A stretch of 64,000 nucleotides of DNA from Marinagarivorans cellulosilyticus (GTDB taxonomy: Bacteria; Pseudomonadota; Gammaproteobacteria; Pseudomonadales; Cellvibrionaceae): contig NZ_AP023086.1 of NCBI RefSeq assembly GCF_021655555.1, positions 4,432,685-4,496,684 of the forward strand. Reading direction: 5' to 3'. A program made the position numbers and the translations under genes. This document shows positions 20,064 to 30,765 of this stretch, piece by piece; the stretch's first letter is position 1, and each line of letters opens with the position of its first letter. The notes below the pieces were generated by a model. The model was not told where the DNA came from. It saw only the letters and a program-made list of their open reading frames with translations, and did no database searches.

Positions 20064-22517
20064 CTATCGTAAATTAATAATCGTTTGCGTCACGGCATCG
20101 GCCGTTTCAATTGTTTTAGCACTTGCCTGAAAATTGCGTTGCGCAATAATTAGGTTCACCAACTCTTCCGATAAATCCACGTTAGATTCTTCTAAAGCAC
20201 CGGATTGAATAGCCCCTAAAGCACCGCTTTGGGGGCCGCCAATATTAGGGGCACCTGATTCATAATTTTCTGCCCACATCGTATCGCCTGCAGGTTGCAA
20301 CCCTTCCATGTTGGCAAAATCAGCTAGCGCCACTTGCCCCAACACCTGAGATTCGCCGTTGGTAAAGCGAGCAAAAATAACGCCGTCGTCACCAATATTT
20401 AGGCCAGACAAACGGCCTGTAGTAAAACCACTTTGGTCAACATCGTTAACGGAAAAATCACTGCTAAACTGCGTTGTACCTTCAAGATTAATTACAAAAT
20501 TAGAGCTCGTTGGTGGATCAGGAATTAATGTAGACCCACCATTTAATACATTCGTCGGCCCCATAGCGCCATTAGGCTCACCATTGACATCCTTTGGCGT
20601 CCAGTTCGAAATAAGTATATCTTCTGTTAACAAGCGATTTAAAGAACCGTCATCATTAAAATATACGTCGTAGCCTGCACGCGTAGGCAAAGTATTTTCC
20701 GGCGGTGGTAAGGAGGTATCTGGATCGCCAACATCCTCACCATCTATGCGAACAAACATTTGCCAATGGTTTGGCGCCGTGGCGGGATCAGCTACATCGT
20801 ACTCCTGACGCACATAATATTGCGTAACAACATGAGAATTACCCAAGCTATCAAAAATAGTTAATTGTGTTTCCCAATTATAAGTGTCTTGATCGGCCGG
20901 ATCGAAATCATTCAGAACCACATCTGAAAAAGCTTGACTCGTTAAAGGCCCAAATAAACCTACCGAAGGGGGCACTGCATTGGCAACCGAATACCCTTCA
21001 TCTAAAACGATATCAATACTACCGCCAACAACAACAGAATTTGCATCCGATGGTAGTGCCGACGGATTATTCAACACGCCGTCATCATCCACTTCAAGTA
21101 TGGCCCCGGGTGCATTTGGATTACCCAGCACTTCCACACTATCGCCATCATCCAAGCTATCAATACTAATTTGTAAATTATCGCCAACACTTGATGAAAT
21201 CGTTAAATCTCCCGTGTCAGGATCCACTAAAGCCGAAATACCAGGCAAGGTTGTCCGCGATAATAAATTAATATTCGATTCTAAAGAGGATAAATTATCA
21301 GCCCCAAGGGGAACGCCGTTTACCGTCACGGTCATGTTGCCGTTGCTATTGGTAAAACCACTAAATGGGATTGTTAACGTCGAAGAAGCAGAAGCCGTTA
21401 CACCCGTTAAAGAATTCAACTCTGATGCAGTCTCAGCAGCAGTAGCGCCTTTTTCCGCTGTATAAGTAATTGTATTACCTTCGTCATCGGTGACATCAAT
21501 CGCTTGCCGAGGATAGCCGTTATCAACTGCAGCGATACCGGCAACAGAAGTACTAATTGCAGGCGATGGCGCCATGCCAATCTCAATGGTATTTGCAGAA
21601 CCATTGGATACTCTCACTTGTGATGCTTCACCAGAAATAGCGGCCACGAAATCTAAGCGATAACTACCGCCCCCTAAATCGACCGCTTCTGCCAGTACAT
21701 CAATACTCGATTGCGGTGGTGTAGGCTGCGACAATTGAGCATTTATCACACCAGCTAATGTACGCAACTCATTAAAATTTGTAATTGTTGCTGGGGTACC
21801 AGATGCGGTGGTTAAATTGACAGATGCTGTACCATTATTCCCTGTTGAAGCCGTTAATTCGACATCGAATGTCATCGGCGTACTACTAAAATCATTTGTT
21901 ATTGGAAATGTAAAGGAGGTGCCCTCAATCGTTGTAACCGTATCATCACTCAAACCGGCCTGCGTTACGCCCACCGCATTACCATCGGTAGAAAACGCAG
22001 TACCGGTTGTTTGCAATACAGGTTCAGAGGCATCAAGATTTAATAGCATATTCACTTCGGTTGTTGCACGCGGTGCTAAATTGCTGGTGCGCACTTGAAT
22101 ATCACCTTGCAGGCCACTGATATTCCCCGACCCATCGGCGGGAAACCCCTGCAAGCGAGCATCAACATTATTAACAATGTAGCCGTCTTTATCTAAACCA
22201 AATGTGCCAGCGCGAGTGTAAAATTGTTCACCACCTTGCTGAACAACAAAAAAACCATTGCCATTAACTGCAAGATCTAAAGAGTTTTCAGTAAATGCCA
22301 TACTGCCTTGGTTAAAGTTTTGCGCCACATCTTGTAAGCGCACCCCGCTACCGATTGCATTAGACCCTGAACCTAAAACACTGATGGCATACACATCGCC
22401 AAATTCTGCACGCGACCGCTTAAAGCCCGATGTCGAGGCATTCGCAATATTATTACCCGTGACTTTTAAATCACTGGAAGCGGCACGAATACCACTTAAG
22501 GCTGTATTAAAAGGCAT
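20064..22517 (-). CDS. flgE: Flagellar hook protein FlgE, oversized
   Basis: Hook subunit. N-terminus [20 protein letters not shown] with [19 protein letters not shown] and C-terminal [20 protein letters not shown] with [15 protein letters not shown] are diagnostic. 817 residues compared with about 400 in enteric bacteria; the extra sequence is central, beta-rich and Asp/Ser/Thr-rich, and includes a [15 protein letters not shown] block that marks the normal FlgE D1 return. Large hook proteins occur in several polarly flagellated marine gammaproteobacteria. It is 96 bases after flgD with no promoter seen between. Confidence 0.96.
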   Translation of the reverse strand: MPFNTALSGIRAASSDLKVTGNNIANASTSGFKRSRAEFGDVYAISVLGSGSNAIGSGVRLQDVAQNFNQGSMAFTENSLDLAVNGNGFFVVQQGGEQFYTRAGTFGLDKDGYIVNNVDARLQGFPADGSGNISGLQGDIQVRTSNLAPRATTEVNMLLNLDASEPVLQTTGTAFSTDGNAVGVTQAGLSDDTVTTIEGTSFTFPITNDFSSTPMTFDVELTASTGNNGTASVNLTTASGTPATITNFNELRTLAGVINAQLSQPTPPQSSIDVLAEAVDLGGGSYRLDFVAAISGEASQVRVSNGSANTIEIGMAPSPAISTSVAGIAAVDNGYPRQAIDVTDDEGNTITYTAEKGATAAETASELNSLTGVTASASSTLTIPFSGFTNSNGNMTVTVNGVPLGADNLSSLESNINLLSRTTLPGISALVDPDTGDLTISSSVGDNLQISIDSLDDGDSVEVLGNPNAPGAILEVDDDGVLNNPSALPSDANSVVVGGSIDIVLDEGYSVANAVPPSVGLFGPLTSQAFSDVVLNDFDPADQDTYNWETQLTIFDSLGNSHVVTQYYVRQEYDVADPATAPNHWQMFVRIDGEDVGDPDTSLPPPENTLPTRAGYDVYFNDDGSLNRLLTEDILISNWTPKDVNGEPNGAMGPTNVLNGGSTLIPDPPTSSNFVINLEGTTQFSSDFSVNDVDQSGFTTGRLSGLNIGDDGVIFARFTNGESQVLGQVALADFANMEGLQPAGDTMWAENYESGAPNIGGPQSGALGAIQSGALEESNVDLSEELVNLIIAQRNFQASAKTIETADAVTQTIINLR

Positions 22518-22613
22518 AAAACGCTCCTATACTTCTGGGGGTAGCATTGCAATAATTTACAAAGCACCTTGGTTACAACTAAAAAATCACGCTAAAAAAT
22601 TTAGAAATGCCAT

Positions 22614-23327
22614 TTAATTAAACTGCTTAACATCAGACATTTTCACAGGGCCAATACCGGCTAGATTCAGTGTTAACATGCCATCTTTACCGACGGTTAC
22701 ACTATTGACATTAGCACTTAACGCAGCCTCTAACTGGGTCGGTTCTCCATCAATTGAGGCTTCAAATTCAATGCGATAAATACCTGCAGGCTGACCACCT
22801 TCAGCACTACTTTCCCAATCCATTACCGTACCATTCACTTCCAATTGCTGACCGTTCCAGCGTACAACCATCTCGCCGGCGCTATGCGCCCCAATATTTG
22901 CTTGATCCAACAAGGCACCACCTTCGCTGTAAATCTTCACCGATACATCTTGTGTGCTTGCGGGAATATCGACGCTCGCCGCCACGACATTATTCGGGTC
23001 TAATTGGGCAATTTCACTGGGAACAGCCACCGAGCGGCCAACTAACGAAGACGCTTGCAATGCTTGATTGGCGACAAAATTTTCGGTCAAGTTATCGAAT
23101 TTATTATTCATGCTGTCAAGCGCTTCAACAGAACTAAATTGCGCCAATTGAGCAATAAATTCGGTGTTTTCCTGCGGGCTAAGCGGGTCTTGATTTTCCA
23201 TTTGAGTAATCATGAGCTTTAAAAAAGCTTTTTGCCCTAGCTCGCCCGATTTCGGATCGTCTTTCGTTTTATTTGCAATGCCTAATTCATCAATCGCCGA
23301 TGATTGACCTACCGCTGAAACTGTCAT
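22614..23327 (-). CDS. flgD: Hook cap / assembly protein FlgD
   Basis: Scaffold for hook polymerisation. Seen: the N-terminal QKAFLKLMITQMENQDPLSP motif with TEFIAQLAQFSSVEALDSMN (rod/hook-cap region, about 30-80), then the C-terminal Tudor/FnIII-like part with IYSEGGALL and VVRWNGQQLEVNG. 237 residues, normal length. It is 14 bases after flgC. Confidence 0.96.
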   Translation of the reverse strand: MTVSAVGQSSAIDELGIANKTKDDPKSGELGQKAFLKLMITQMENQDPLSPQENTEFIAQLAQFSSVEALDSMNNKFDNLTENFVANQALQASSLVGRSVAVPSEIAQLDPNNVVAASVDIPASTQDVSVKIYSEGGALLDQANIGAHSAGEMVVRWNGQQLEVNGTVMDWESSAEGGQPAGIYRIEFEASIDGEPTQLEAALSANVNSVTVGKDGMLTLNLAGIGPVKMSDVKQFN

Positions 23328-23341
23328 ATTAACTCCGACGC

Positions 23342-23779
23342 TTATTGGCCAATAGAAAGAACACGTTGCATCATTTGTTTTGCCGAATTCAAGACATCAA
23401 CATTCATTTGAAAAGATCGTGAGGCCGAAATCATATTAGTCATTTCCTCAACAACATTAACGTTGGGGTAATACACATAACCGTCTTCATTGGCCATAGG
23501 ATGATCCGGCTCGTAACGAGGTTGTAAAGGCGCATCCGACTCCACTATTCCCAACACAGCCACGCCAGCAGTTTCGTCTTGCGGGTTTAGCCCCTCTTGT
23601 GAATGGCCTAACATTTGGTTGAAACTCGCTTTAAATACAGGATGACGAGCACGGTAAACATCTTCGGTACTTGATGATGCGGTATCGGCATTAGCGATAT
23701 TGCTCGCGGTAGTATTTAGCCGCACGCTTTGCGCGTTCATACCAGAACCTGCCACATCAAAAATATTATTTAAGCTCAT
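23342..23779 (-). CDS. flgC: Proximal rod protein FlgC
   Basis: Proximal rod subunit. Starts MSLNNIFDVAGSGMNAQSVR with LNTTASNIANADTAS; conserved YVYYPNVNVVEEMTNMISASRSF near the C-terminus. 145 residues. It follows flgB by 55 bases. Confidence 0.96.
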   Translation of the reverse strand: MSLNNIFDVAGSGMNAQSVRLNTTASNIANADTASSSTEDVYRARHPVFKASFNQMLGHSQEGLNPQDETAGVAVLGIVESDAPLQPRYEPDHPMANEDGYVYYPNVNVVEEMTNMISASRSFQMNVDVLNSAKQMMQRVLSIGQ

Positions 23780-23834
23780 CGTTATTACTCCCCATATACA
23801 TCACTAAAACTATTTTTACGGCCTTAAAGTGTAA

Positions 23835-24242
23835 TTACTCACCCTTTATAGCGGCCTTAAGGCCTTTAAAACGGCTATTCAACATGGTAAAAGCCGCTTG
23901 GTGCTCTAAGGTGTTTTCCATAAATGCCGCATGCTCTACCTGCTCTTCAACGGTATTGCCATCGATACTCGGCTGGGTAGGTATTCGGTATTCCAACTCG
24001 CCACCCAAAGGCGAGCCGCCATTCATTTGATAATGATTTTGATGTGTCACACGCATATGACCACCGGAGGCATTCGGTGTTGCCATGCTGGCATTGAGTG
24101 CCGAGTGAAAATCAAAATCGCGCGCCTTGTAATTAGGGGTATCGGCATTGGCTAAATTGCCCGCTAAAACTTCGGAACGCTTGCTACGAAGACTTAACGC
24201 ACTCTCATAGATACCGGTAGTGTCTTTAAACGAGATCGCCAT
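23835..24242 (-). CDS. flgB: Proximal rod protein FlgB
   Basis: First proximal rod subunit and first gene of flgBCDE. Start set at the ATG at 24242 (MAISFKDTTGIYESALSLRS) because GAGGG stands at the right distance; an in-frame GTG four codons earlier overlaps that site. LAGNLANADTPNYKARDFDF and EHAAFMENTLEHQAAFTMLN are typical. 135 residues. flgA, flgM and flgN, which usually lie upstream of flgB, are not here; the next gene is the unrelated divergent cmoA. Confidence 0.95.
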   Translation of the reverse strand: MAISFKDTTGIYESALSLRSKRSEVLAGNLANADTPNYKARDFDFHSALNASMATPNASGGHMRVTHQNHYQMNGGSPLGGELEYRIPTQPSIDGNTVEEQVEHAAFMENTLEHQAAFTMLNSRFKGLKAAIKGE

Positions 24243-24330
24243 GTTAGCCCTCACTGCTCAATTAACTATTTGCAGGGTTCGTCAATTATTACCCACTTAA
24301 ATAGTAAAGTTGTCTTTGCAGTAAGGTGAA

Positions 24331-24346
24331 TGCAAGCGCAAGGCCA
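24331..24346 (-). promoter_or_regulatory. Sigma-54 promoter of flgBCDE
   Basis: Minus strand TGGCCTTGCGCTTGCA: GG and GC in register and TTGCA intact, 89 bases upstream of flgB. The remainder of the 24243-24573 gap must also hold the cmoA promoter, which I cannot place. Confidence 0.8.
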
Positions 24347-24573
24347 AGCCCTTTTTCACGCCCAATAATTTTTTTAAGTTATTGTTATATATAAAAATTA
24401 TTAAGGTTGCGCTAATTATTTTTATCGCCAATATTTTGCCGAACCAGCCAAAGCGGCAAGGCCTTGCCGATTACTCACGCCGCCTTAAGCAAAGCCAATA
24501 TCACTGCACAACAGCAGATTTCGGCTTTTGTACTGGCATCAGGTAAAATGGCAACATAGATAAGAGGCCCACA

Positions 24574-25344
24574 ATGACCCCATCGAACAATACTCAGGAC
24601 AAGCACGCGGATACGCCCACCACCGACACCCTTTACGCCAGCCCTAGCGATATCGTTGAAGGCTTTCGTTTTGATGACAAAGTGGTATCGGTGTTTCCCG
24701 ATATGATCCAGCGCTCGGTACCCGGCTATAGCACCATTATCCACATGATCAGCCAGCTCACCGCACGGTATGCGCAACACGATACCCACTGCTACGATTT
24801 AGGCTGCTCGCTGGGCGCAGCCACTTTGGCAATGCGCAATGGCCTAGGCGCCAAAAAATGCCATATTGTCGGCATCGATAATTCTCCTCAAATGGTTGCG
24901 CGCTGCCAAAGCTTGGTAAAAGAGGATACGCCCGAACACATTGATATTCGCATTATTGAAGCCGATATTGACGGCGTAGACTTTAAACCTGCGTCCGTTG
25001 TTGTACTCAACTTCACCTTACAGTTTTTACCTATCGAAAAGCGCACAGCCTTGCTGCAGCGCATTGCGCAAGCACTCGTGCCTGGCGGCGTTTTGATTTT
25101 GTCTGAGAAACTGGCCTTTGATGATCCACGTCACCACGAATTAATGATCGAGCTACACCACAACTTCAAGCGCAGCCAAGGCTATAGTGATTTAGAAATT
25201 GCCCAGAAGCGCCAATCACTCGAAAACGTACTTATCCCCGAAAGCTTCCCCAGCCACCAAGCGCGCCTAAAAGAAGCAGGTTTTAGCGGTGTTGAGCTAT
25301 GGTTCCAATGCTTTAACTTTGCCTCCATGATTGCTTTTAAATAA
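24574..25344 (+). CDS. cmoA: Carboxy-S-adenosyl-L-methionine synthase CmoA
   Basis: Makes carboxy-SAM from SAM and prephenate for wobble-uridine modification of tRNA. Seen: FRFDDKVVSVFPDMIQRSVP with GYSTIIHMI at the N-terminus, the SAM-binding YDLGCSLGAATLAM, and NFTLQFLP; all match the CmoA family. 256 residues; the ATG has GAGG upstream. It is 16 bases before cmoB, whose product uses its metabolite, so the pair forms a functional operon, followed by mgsA. Confidence 0.96.
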   Translation: MTPSNNTQDKHADTPTTDTLYASPSDIVEGFRFDDKVVSVFPDMIQRSVPGYSTIIHMISQLTARYAQHDTHCYDLGCSLGAATLAMRNGLGAKKCHIVGIDNSPQMVARCQSLVKEDTPEHIDIRIIEADIDGVDFKPASVVVLNFTLQFLPIEKRTALLQRIAQALVPGGVLILSEKLAFDDPRHHELMIELHHNFKRSQGYSDLEIAQKRQSLENVLIPESFPSHQARLKEAGFSGVELWFQCFNFASMIAFK

Positions 25345-25360
25345 TGGCCCATAAGCACCT

Positions 25361-26335
25361 ATGATTGATTACAGCCCTTTAATTACCGCCCTGCAAGGCA
25401 GCAAATTGCAAGCCCTTGCCGATGCCATCCCAAGCGCCGCCCAAAATGGGCTTTGCACCAAACGCTATGGCGACCTGCCAAGCTGGCTAGATGCGCTTGC
25501 TGCTATGCCAGAAATAAATCCAAGCCAAGTCACACTGACCGACCGCGTACAAATCGGTTTACCTGAAGACCTCACCGGCGAACAACAGGCGCAACTAGAT
25601 GCTAGCTTGCGCGCACTAATCCCTTGGCGTAAAGGTCCCTTTCAGGTGTTTGGCACTTTCATTGACACTGAATGGCGCTCTGATTGGAAGTGGGACAGAG
25701 TGATTAAAGGCATTAGCCCACTGAAAAACCGAACGGTTTTAGATGTAGGTTGCGGCAGCGGCTACCACTGCTGGCGAATGTATGGCGAAGGCGCCGCACG
25801 CGTCATAGGCATCGACCCGTCGCCACGATTTGTTGTCCAATTTCATCAAATCAAAAAGTATTTAGCGACGGCCCCGGTTGACTTACTGCCTATGGGCATT
25901 GAGGCACTGCCCAGCTCGCTAAACGCTTTTGATACGACCTTTTCAATGGGCGTGCTGTACCATCGGCGCTCACCTATTGATCATTTAAGGGAGCTAAAAG
26001 ACACCCTAAAAGCTGGCGGCGAACTGGTACTAGAAACCCTTATTGCTGATGGTGAGCTCGGCTACAGCCTAATGCCTGAAGGGCGTTACGCAATGATGAA
26101 CAATGTATGGTTTTTACCCTCGATACCAACGCTGGAATTATGGTTAAGGCGAGCGGGCTTTAAGGACATCCATTGTCTTGATATTAATACCACTAGCCTT
26201 GATGAGCAGCGCGCAACACAATGGATGCAATTTTTATCACTGAAGGACTTTTTAGACCCTAACGACACCAGCAAAACCATTGAAGGCTACCCTGCCCCAA
26301 AACGTGTTGTAATAAGAGCAACAAAACCCCAGTAA
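25361..26335 (+). CDS. cmoB: tRNA U34 carboxymethyltransferase CmoB
   Basis: Transfers the carboxymethyl group of carboxy-SAM to 5-hydroxyuridine at position 34 of tRNA, giving cmo5U. Seen: PWRKGPFQVFGTFIDTEWRS with DWKWDRV, the class I methyltransferase motif TVLDVGCGSGYHCWRM, and SMGVLYHRRSPIDHL, all family landmarks. 324 residues, as in E. coli (323). Cytosolic. It is preceded by cmoA and followed after 19 bases by mgsA. Confidence 0.97.
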   Translation: MIDYSPLITALQGSKLQALADAIPSAAQNGLCTKRYGDLPSWLDALAAMPEINPSQVTLTDRVQIGLPEDLTGEQQAQLDASLRALIPWRKGPFQVFGTFIDTEWRSDWKWDRVIKGISPLKNRTVLDVGCGSGYHCWRMYGEGAARVIGIDPSPRFVVQFHQIKKYLATAPVDLLPMGIEALPSSLNAFDTTFSMGVLYHRRSPIDHLRELKDTLKAGGELVLETLIADGELGYSLMPEGRYAMMNNVWFLPSIPTLELWLRRAGFKDIHCLDINTTSLDEQRATQWMQFLSLKDFLDPNDTSKTIEGYPAPKRVVIRATKPQ

Positions 26336-26354
26336 TCACTCAACAGGTAGGTTT

Positions 26355-26816
26355 ATGGAATATATTGCAGCTGCATTGCCCGCTAAAAAAACCATCGCAC
26401 TGATTGCCCACGACAATAAAAAACCAGATTTATTAAGCTGGGTAGCTAAACATAAAGCGCTACTCGAACACCACCACTTATGCGGTACGGGCACCACTGG
26501 CGGCAAAGTCGCTACTGCGCTGGGCTTACAGGTTAAACAGTTTTTAAGTGGGCCGCTCGGCGGCGACCAACAAATTGGCAGTAAAATCGCAGAAGGGAAA
26601 ATTGATTGCTTAATCTTTTTTTGGGACCCTTTCACTCAAATGCCCCACGACCCAGATGTAAAAGCCCTGTTGCGCTTAGCCGCCGTTTGGAATATTCCCA
26701 TTGCCTGCAATAGCGCAAGCGCCGACCTGATTATTTCAAGCCCGCTATTTAATAGCCCGCTGGAGCGTATGATTCCCAATTACGACAGCTATAAAAACAA
26801 GCGCGAGCAACTTTAG
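26355..26816 (+). CDS. mgsA: Methylglyoxal synthase MgsA
   Basis: Converts dihydroxyacetone phosphate to methylglyoxal and phosphate, a bypass that relieves sugar-phosphate stress. Seen: IALIAHDNKK (phosphate-binding start of the fold), GTGTTGGKV, SGPLGGDQQIG and the active-site segment DPFTQMPHDPDVKALLRLA. 153 residues, normal. It is the third gene of the cmoAB run, and a strong terminator follows. Confidence 0.96.
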   Translation: MEYIAAALPAKKTIALIAHDNKKPDLLSWVAKHKALLEHHHLCGTGTTGGKVATALGLQVKQFLSGPLGGDQQIGSKIAEGKIDCLIFFWDPFTQMPHDPDVKALLRLAAVWNIPIACNSASADLIISSPLFNSPLERMIPNYDSYKNKREQL

Positions 26817-26841
26817 CTAGCGCATAAAACACCCACTTTTA

Positions 26842-26879
26842 AACCAAAAAAAAGCGGCTAAAAAGCCGCTTTTTTTGGT
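26842..26879. terminator. Bidirectional terminator between mgsA and groEL
   Basis: Stem AAGCGGCT / AGCCGCTT with tetraloop, flanked by an A-run on the left and a T-run on the right, so it serves the convergent mgsA and groEL transcripts. Confidence 0.92.
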
Positions 26880-26896
26880 TTGCGTGGGAGCAAAGA

Positions 26897-28558
<1,662 letters not shown>

Positions 28559-28618
28559 TTACTAATTTGTCAGTAGGGTTATAATTCAATGAGTTGGAAG
28601 AGATATCGCTATTGCGAT

Positions 28619-28912
28619 TTATGCTTCAACAACGGCCTTGATGTCGCTCTCGCTGATAATGATCAGCTCTTCGCCATCAACTTCAATGGTGTCTGTACCG
28701 GCGTATTTGCCGAAAACTACAATGTCACCCACTTTAACGTCAAGAGGACGGTTTTCGCCATTGTCTAACACTCGGCCAGAACCAATGGCAACCACTTCAC
28801 CTTGGTTAGGTTTTTCCGTGGCTGAACCAGGAAGCACAATACCGCCTGAGCTCATTTTTTCTTCTTCCTTGCGACGCACTACAACACGATCGTGTAAGGG
28901 ACGAATTTTCAT
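28619..28912 (-). CDS. groS: Co-chaperonin GroES (10 kDa)
   Basis: Heptameric lid of Gro[22 protein letters not shown], the mobile loop [20 protein letters not shown], and [13 protein letters not shown] are diagnostic. 97 residues; GGAG precedes the ATG. First gene of the groES-groEL operon. Confidence 0.99.
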   Translation of the reverse strand: MKIRPLHDRVVVRRKEEEKMSSGGIVLPGSATEKPNQGEVVAIGSGRVLDNGENRPLDVKVGDIVVFGKYAGTDTIEVDGEELIIISESDIKAVVEA

Positions 28913-28990
28913 CGACGAATCTCCAAAGTGTACGATTTACTGTAAATGGTTCTACCTTTTAATAGAGTAGAACTGTTATTAAAACCGCAG

Positions 28991-29018
28991 ATGCGGGGTT
29001 GCGCAGTGACAACTCAAC
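28991..29018 (-). promoter_or_regulatory. Candidate heat-shock (sigma-32) promoter of groES-groEL
   Basis: Minus strand GTTGAG, 14-base spacer, CCCCGCAT; consensus is CTTGAA-N13-17-CCCCATNT. Four of six match at -35 and the CCCC core is present at -10. About 80 bases upstream of groES. Confidence 0.45.
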
Positions 29019-29090
29019 AACTACGCAGAACTGATGTGCAGCCATGATGGGAGCGGAATCATCGATTTCAACACCCGCAAACTGTTTTTT

Positions 29091-29543
29091 TTAGTTTTTT
29101 TTCGATTCGTGTTGCTCAATGTGCGCTGCATCTCGGGGCCTAACTTCCTCGAACTCCCCCTCAAGGATTGTCTCTTGCGACTCGAAGGGGTTGCGCCCTC
29201 CTTTCGAAAAACGCACCAAAGCCCAACTTGCCATCAGTTGACGCACACCAGGAATCAAACAAATGAGCCCCAGCAAATCTGTAATAAAGCCAGGGTGAAT
29301 AAACAGCACGCCAGCAAACGCCAAAAACAACCCCGTTGTCATTTCCGATAAAGGCATTTGCCCAGCGGCAAGTTTGGCCCGGCCTGCATTCAACGCCGCT
29401 ATACCTTGATAGCGAATCAACGCAAAGCCTATAACGGCAGAGCCCAAGACAAGAAAAATGGTATTCCAAAAGCCAATTAAGTGTCCCATTAGGGCCAGGT
29501 CAAAAACCGGCAATAACACCACAAACAGTAAAAACCCACGCAT
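29091..29543 (-). CDS. fxsA: FxsA family inner-membrane protein
   Basis: Small cytoplasmic-membrane protein; in E. coli overproduction relieves phage T7 exclusion by F plasmids, and its native role is unknown. Seen: hydrophobic N-terminus MRGFLLFVVLLPVFDLALMG, a second segment from IFLVLGSAVIGFALIRYQG, and the conserved PGFITDLLGLICLIPGVRQL, then a charged cytosolic tail. 150 residues. Its place upstream of groES-groEL on the same strand is common in gammaproteobacteria. A terminator upstream isolates it from fragments further up. Confidence 0.93.
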   Translation of the reverse strand: MRGFLLFVVLLPVFDLALMGHLIGFWNTIFLVLGSAVIGFALIRYQGIAALNAGRAKLAAGQMPLSEMTTGLFLAFAGVLFIHPGFITDLLGLICLIPGVRQLMASWALVRFSKGGRNPFESQETILEGEFEEVRPRDAAHIEQHESKKN

Positions 29544-29565
29544 AACAACACCATGTATAAAGTTG

Positions 29566-29608
29566 AACCCATAAAAAACCCCGTACTAGACGGGGTTTTT
29601 TATGGGTT
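29566..29608. terminator. 19-bp perfect hairpin upstream of fxsA
   Basis: Arms AACCCATAAAAAACCCCGT and its exact complement around a 5-base loop, with six T residues inside the right arm. It lies between two minus-strand genes, 23 bases before the fxsA start and about 60 beyond the DUF481 stop. Because transcription runs right to left, it stands after the DUF481 gene and ends that transcript before fxsA. Confidence 0.85.
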
Positions 29609-29670
29609 GTCGTAAAACAACAATGAGGCTTACAGCATAAAGTTCAAGGCAAGCCTATCTATTCAGTACT

Positions 29671-30720
29671 CTACCACTTATAGGTAACACCCACACGGTA
29701 AGTGGTATCAGATTTCTCAACGCCTTCTTGAGGCTGATTCAAGTAATCGTATGTCATTAGTAAGCTCGCCGATATACCAAAGCCCAATGGAGCCGATAAG
29801 CCCGTATCAGCATTAGCACGCCAATCATCGCTGTCGTCTAGGTTTTGCGATACATTGCTGCGGTGAAAAAAGGCAATATCGCGAGCAAACAAATAGCGAA
29901 AATCAACAGCAATACGGCCAGAAGAAAACTCTTTGCGGCCTTCAGTGCCCAAAGCGATATCGGCAGCGCTTAGGTCGTAGTGCTCTTTGGTCTCTAGTAA
30001 GCTGGCCTCCAATTTAAGCGCGGTAATATCCGATTCCCACCACTGGAAACCCGAACCCAGACCAAGCACATAGCGCTCTGAAATTTGTTTGGCATCATCT
30101 TTTTCGGCGGTTAAATCACCCAACAAATACCAGCGCGGCTTAAAGAACCAGTTAACACCATAAAAACCTTTGTAGTATTCACTCACGCTGCTTCTCACTG
30201 GGGCCTGCCCCTCTTCGGTTTCAACCTTTAAATATTCACCGGTGTAGCGCAATTCAAAATCGTGCCTAAAGTCGTTGATGCGCAACTTAACCTGCGATGC
30301 AGCCAACCAGTCGCTCGATTCAACGTTACCGCTTTTTTCAGTACCAACCAGTGTTAGCTTGCCGCTGTAGCTGTGCAGGGAATCTTCATAAGACGAAAAA
30401 GGCACAACATCGTGCAAACTTAATAGAGAATACTCTTTTGCTTCTTCAGCACAGTTAAAACGAACCATACCGCCGGCGAATTCGGTTAGCTGGCAAGGCT
30501 CGTCGTAGCCGCGCAGTTTTACCGGCTCCGGTAAGGTGATGTTTTGAATGTCCGCTTTTTGGACAGTCACTTCACCCACTTTATCGGCCTTCCACACGAG
30601 CTTTTCACCGTGTACAGATTTTAATTGGCCACCTATTTTGTCACCATTTTTCAATTCAATTTGACCAGCCATAGCAGATGCAGCTAATAAGCTCGATGCA
30701 ATACCTAAAATTAACTTCAC
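29671..30720 (-). CDS. DUF481 outer-membrane beta-barrel protein
   Basis: Predicted outer-membrane protein of the YdiY/salt-induced type; function unknown. Start set at the GTG at 30720 (VKLILGIASSLLAASAMAGQ, a clear signal peptide ending AMA) because GGGAG is eight bases upstream; an in-frame TTG five codons earlier is less likely. After a soluble N-domain of about 110 residues (QIELKNGDKIGGQLKSV, small beta-rich repeats) comes a barrel of alternating strands ending in YRVGVTYKW with a C-terminal Trp, typical for barrel insertion. 349 residues. It diverges from the permease gene with a short shared promoter region. Confidence 0.85.
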   Translation of the reverse strand: MKLILGIASSLLAASAMAGQIELKNGDKIGGQLKSVHGEKLVWKADKVGEVTVQKADIQNITLPEPVKLRGYDEPCQLTEFAGGMVRFNCAEEAKEYSLLSLHDVVPFSSYEDSLHSYSGKLTLVGTEKSGNVESSDWLAASQVKLRINDFRHDFELRYTGEYLKVETEEGQAPVRSSVSEYYKGFYGVNWFFKPRWYLLGDLTAEKDDAKQISERYVLGLGSGFQWWESDITALKLEASLLETKEHYDLSAADIALGTEGRKEFSSGRIAVDFRYLFARDIAFFHRSNVSQNLDDSDDWRANADTGLSAPLGFGISASLLMTYDYLNQPQEGVEKSDTTYRVGVTYKW

Positions 30721-30765
30721 GGACGCGTCTCCCAACAGATTAGAATGTGTGCATAATAACCGAAA

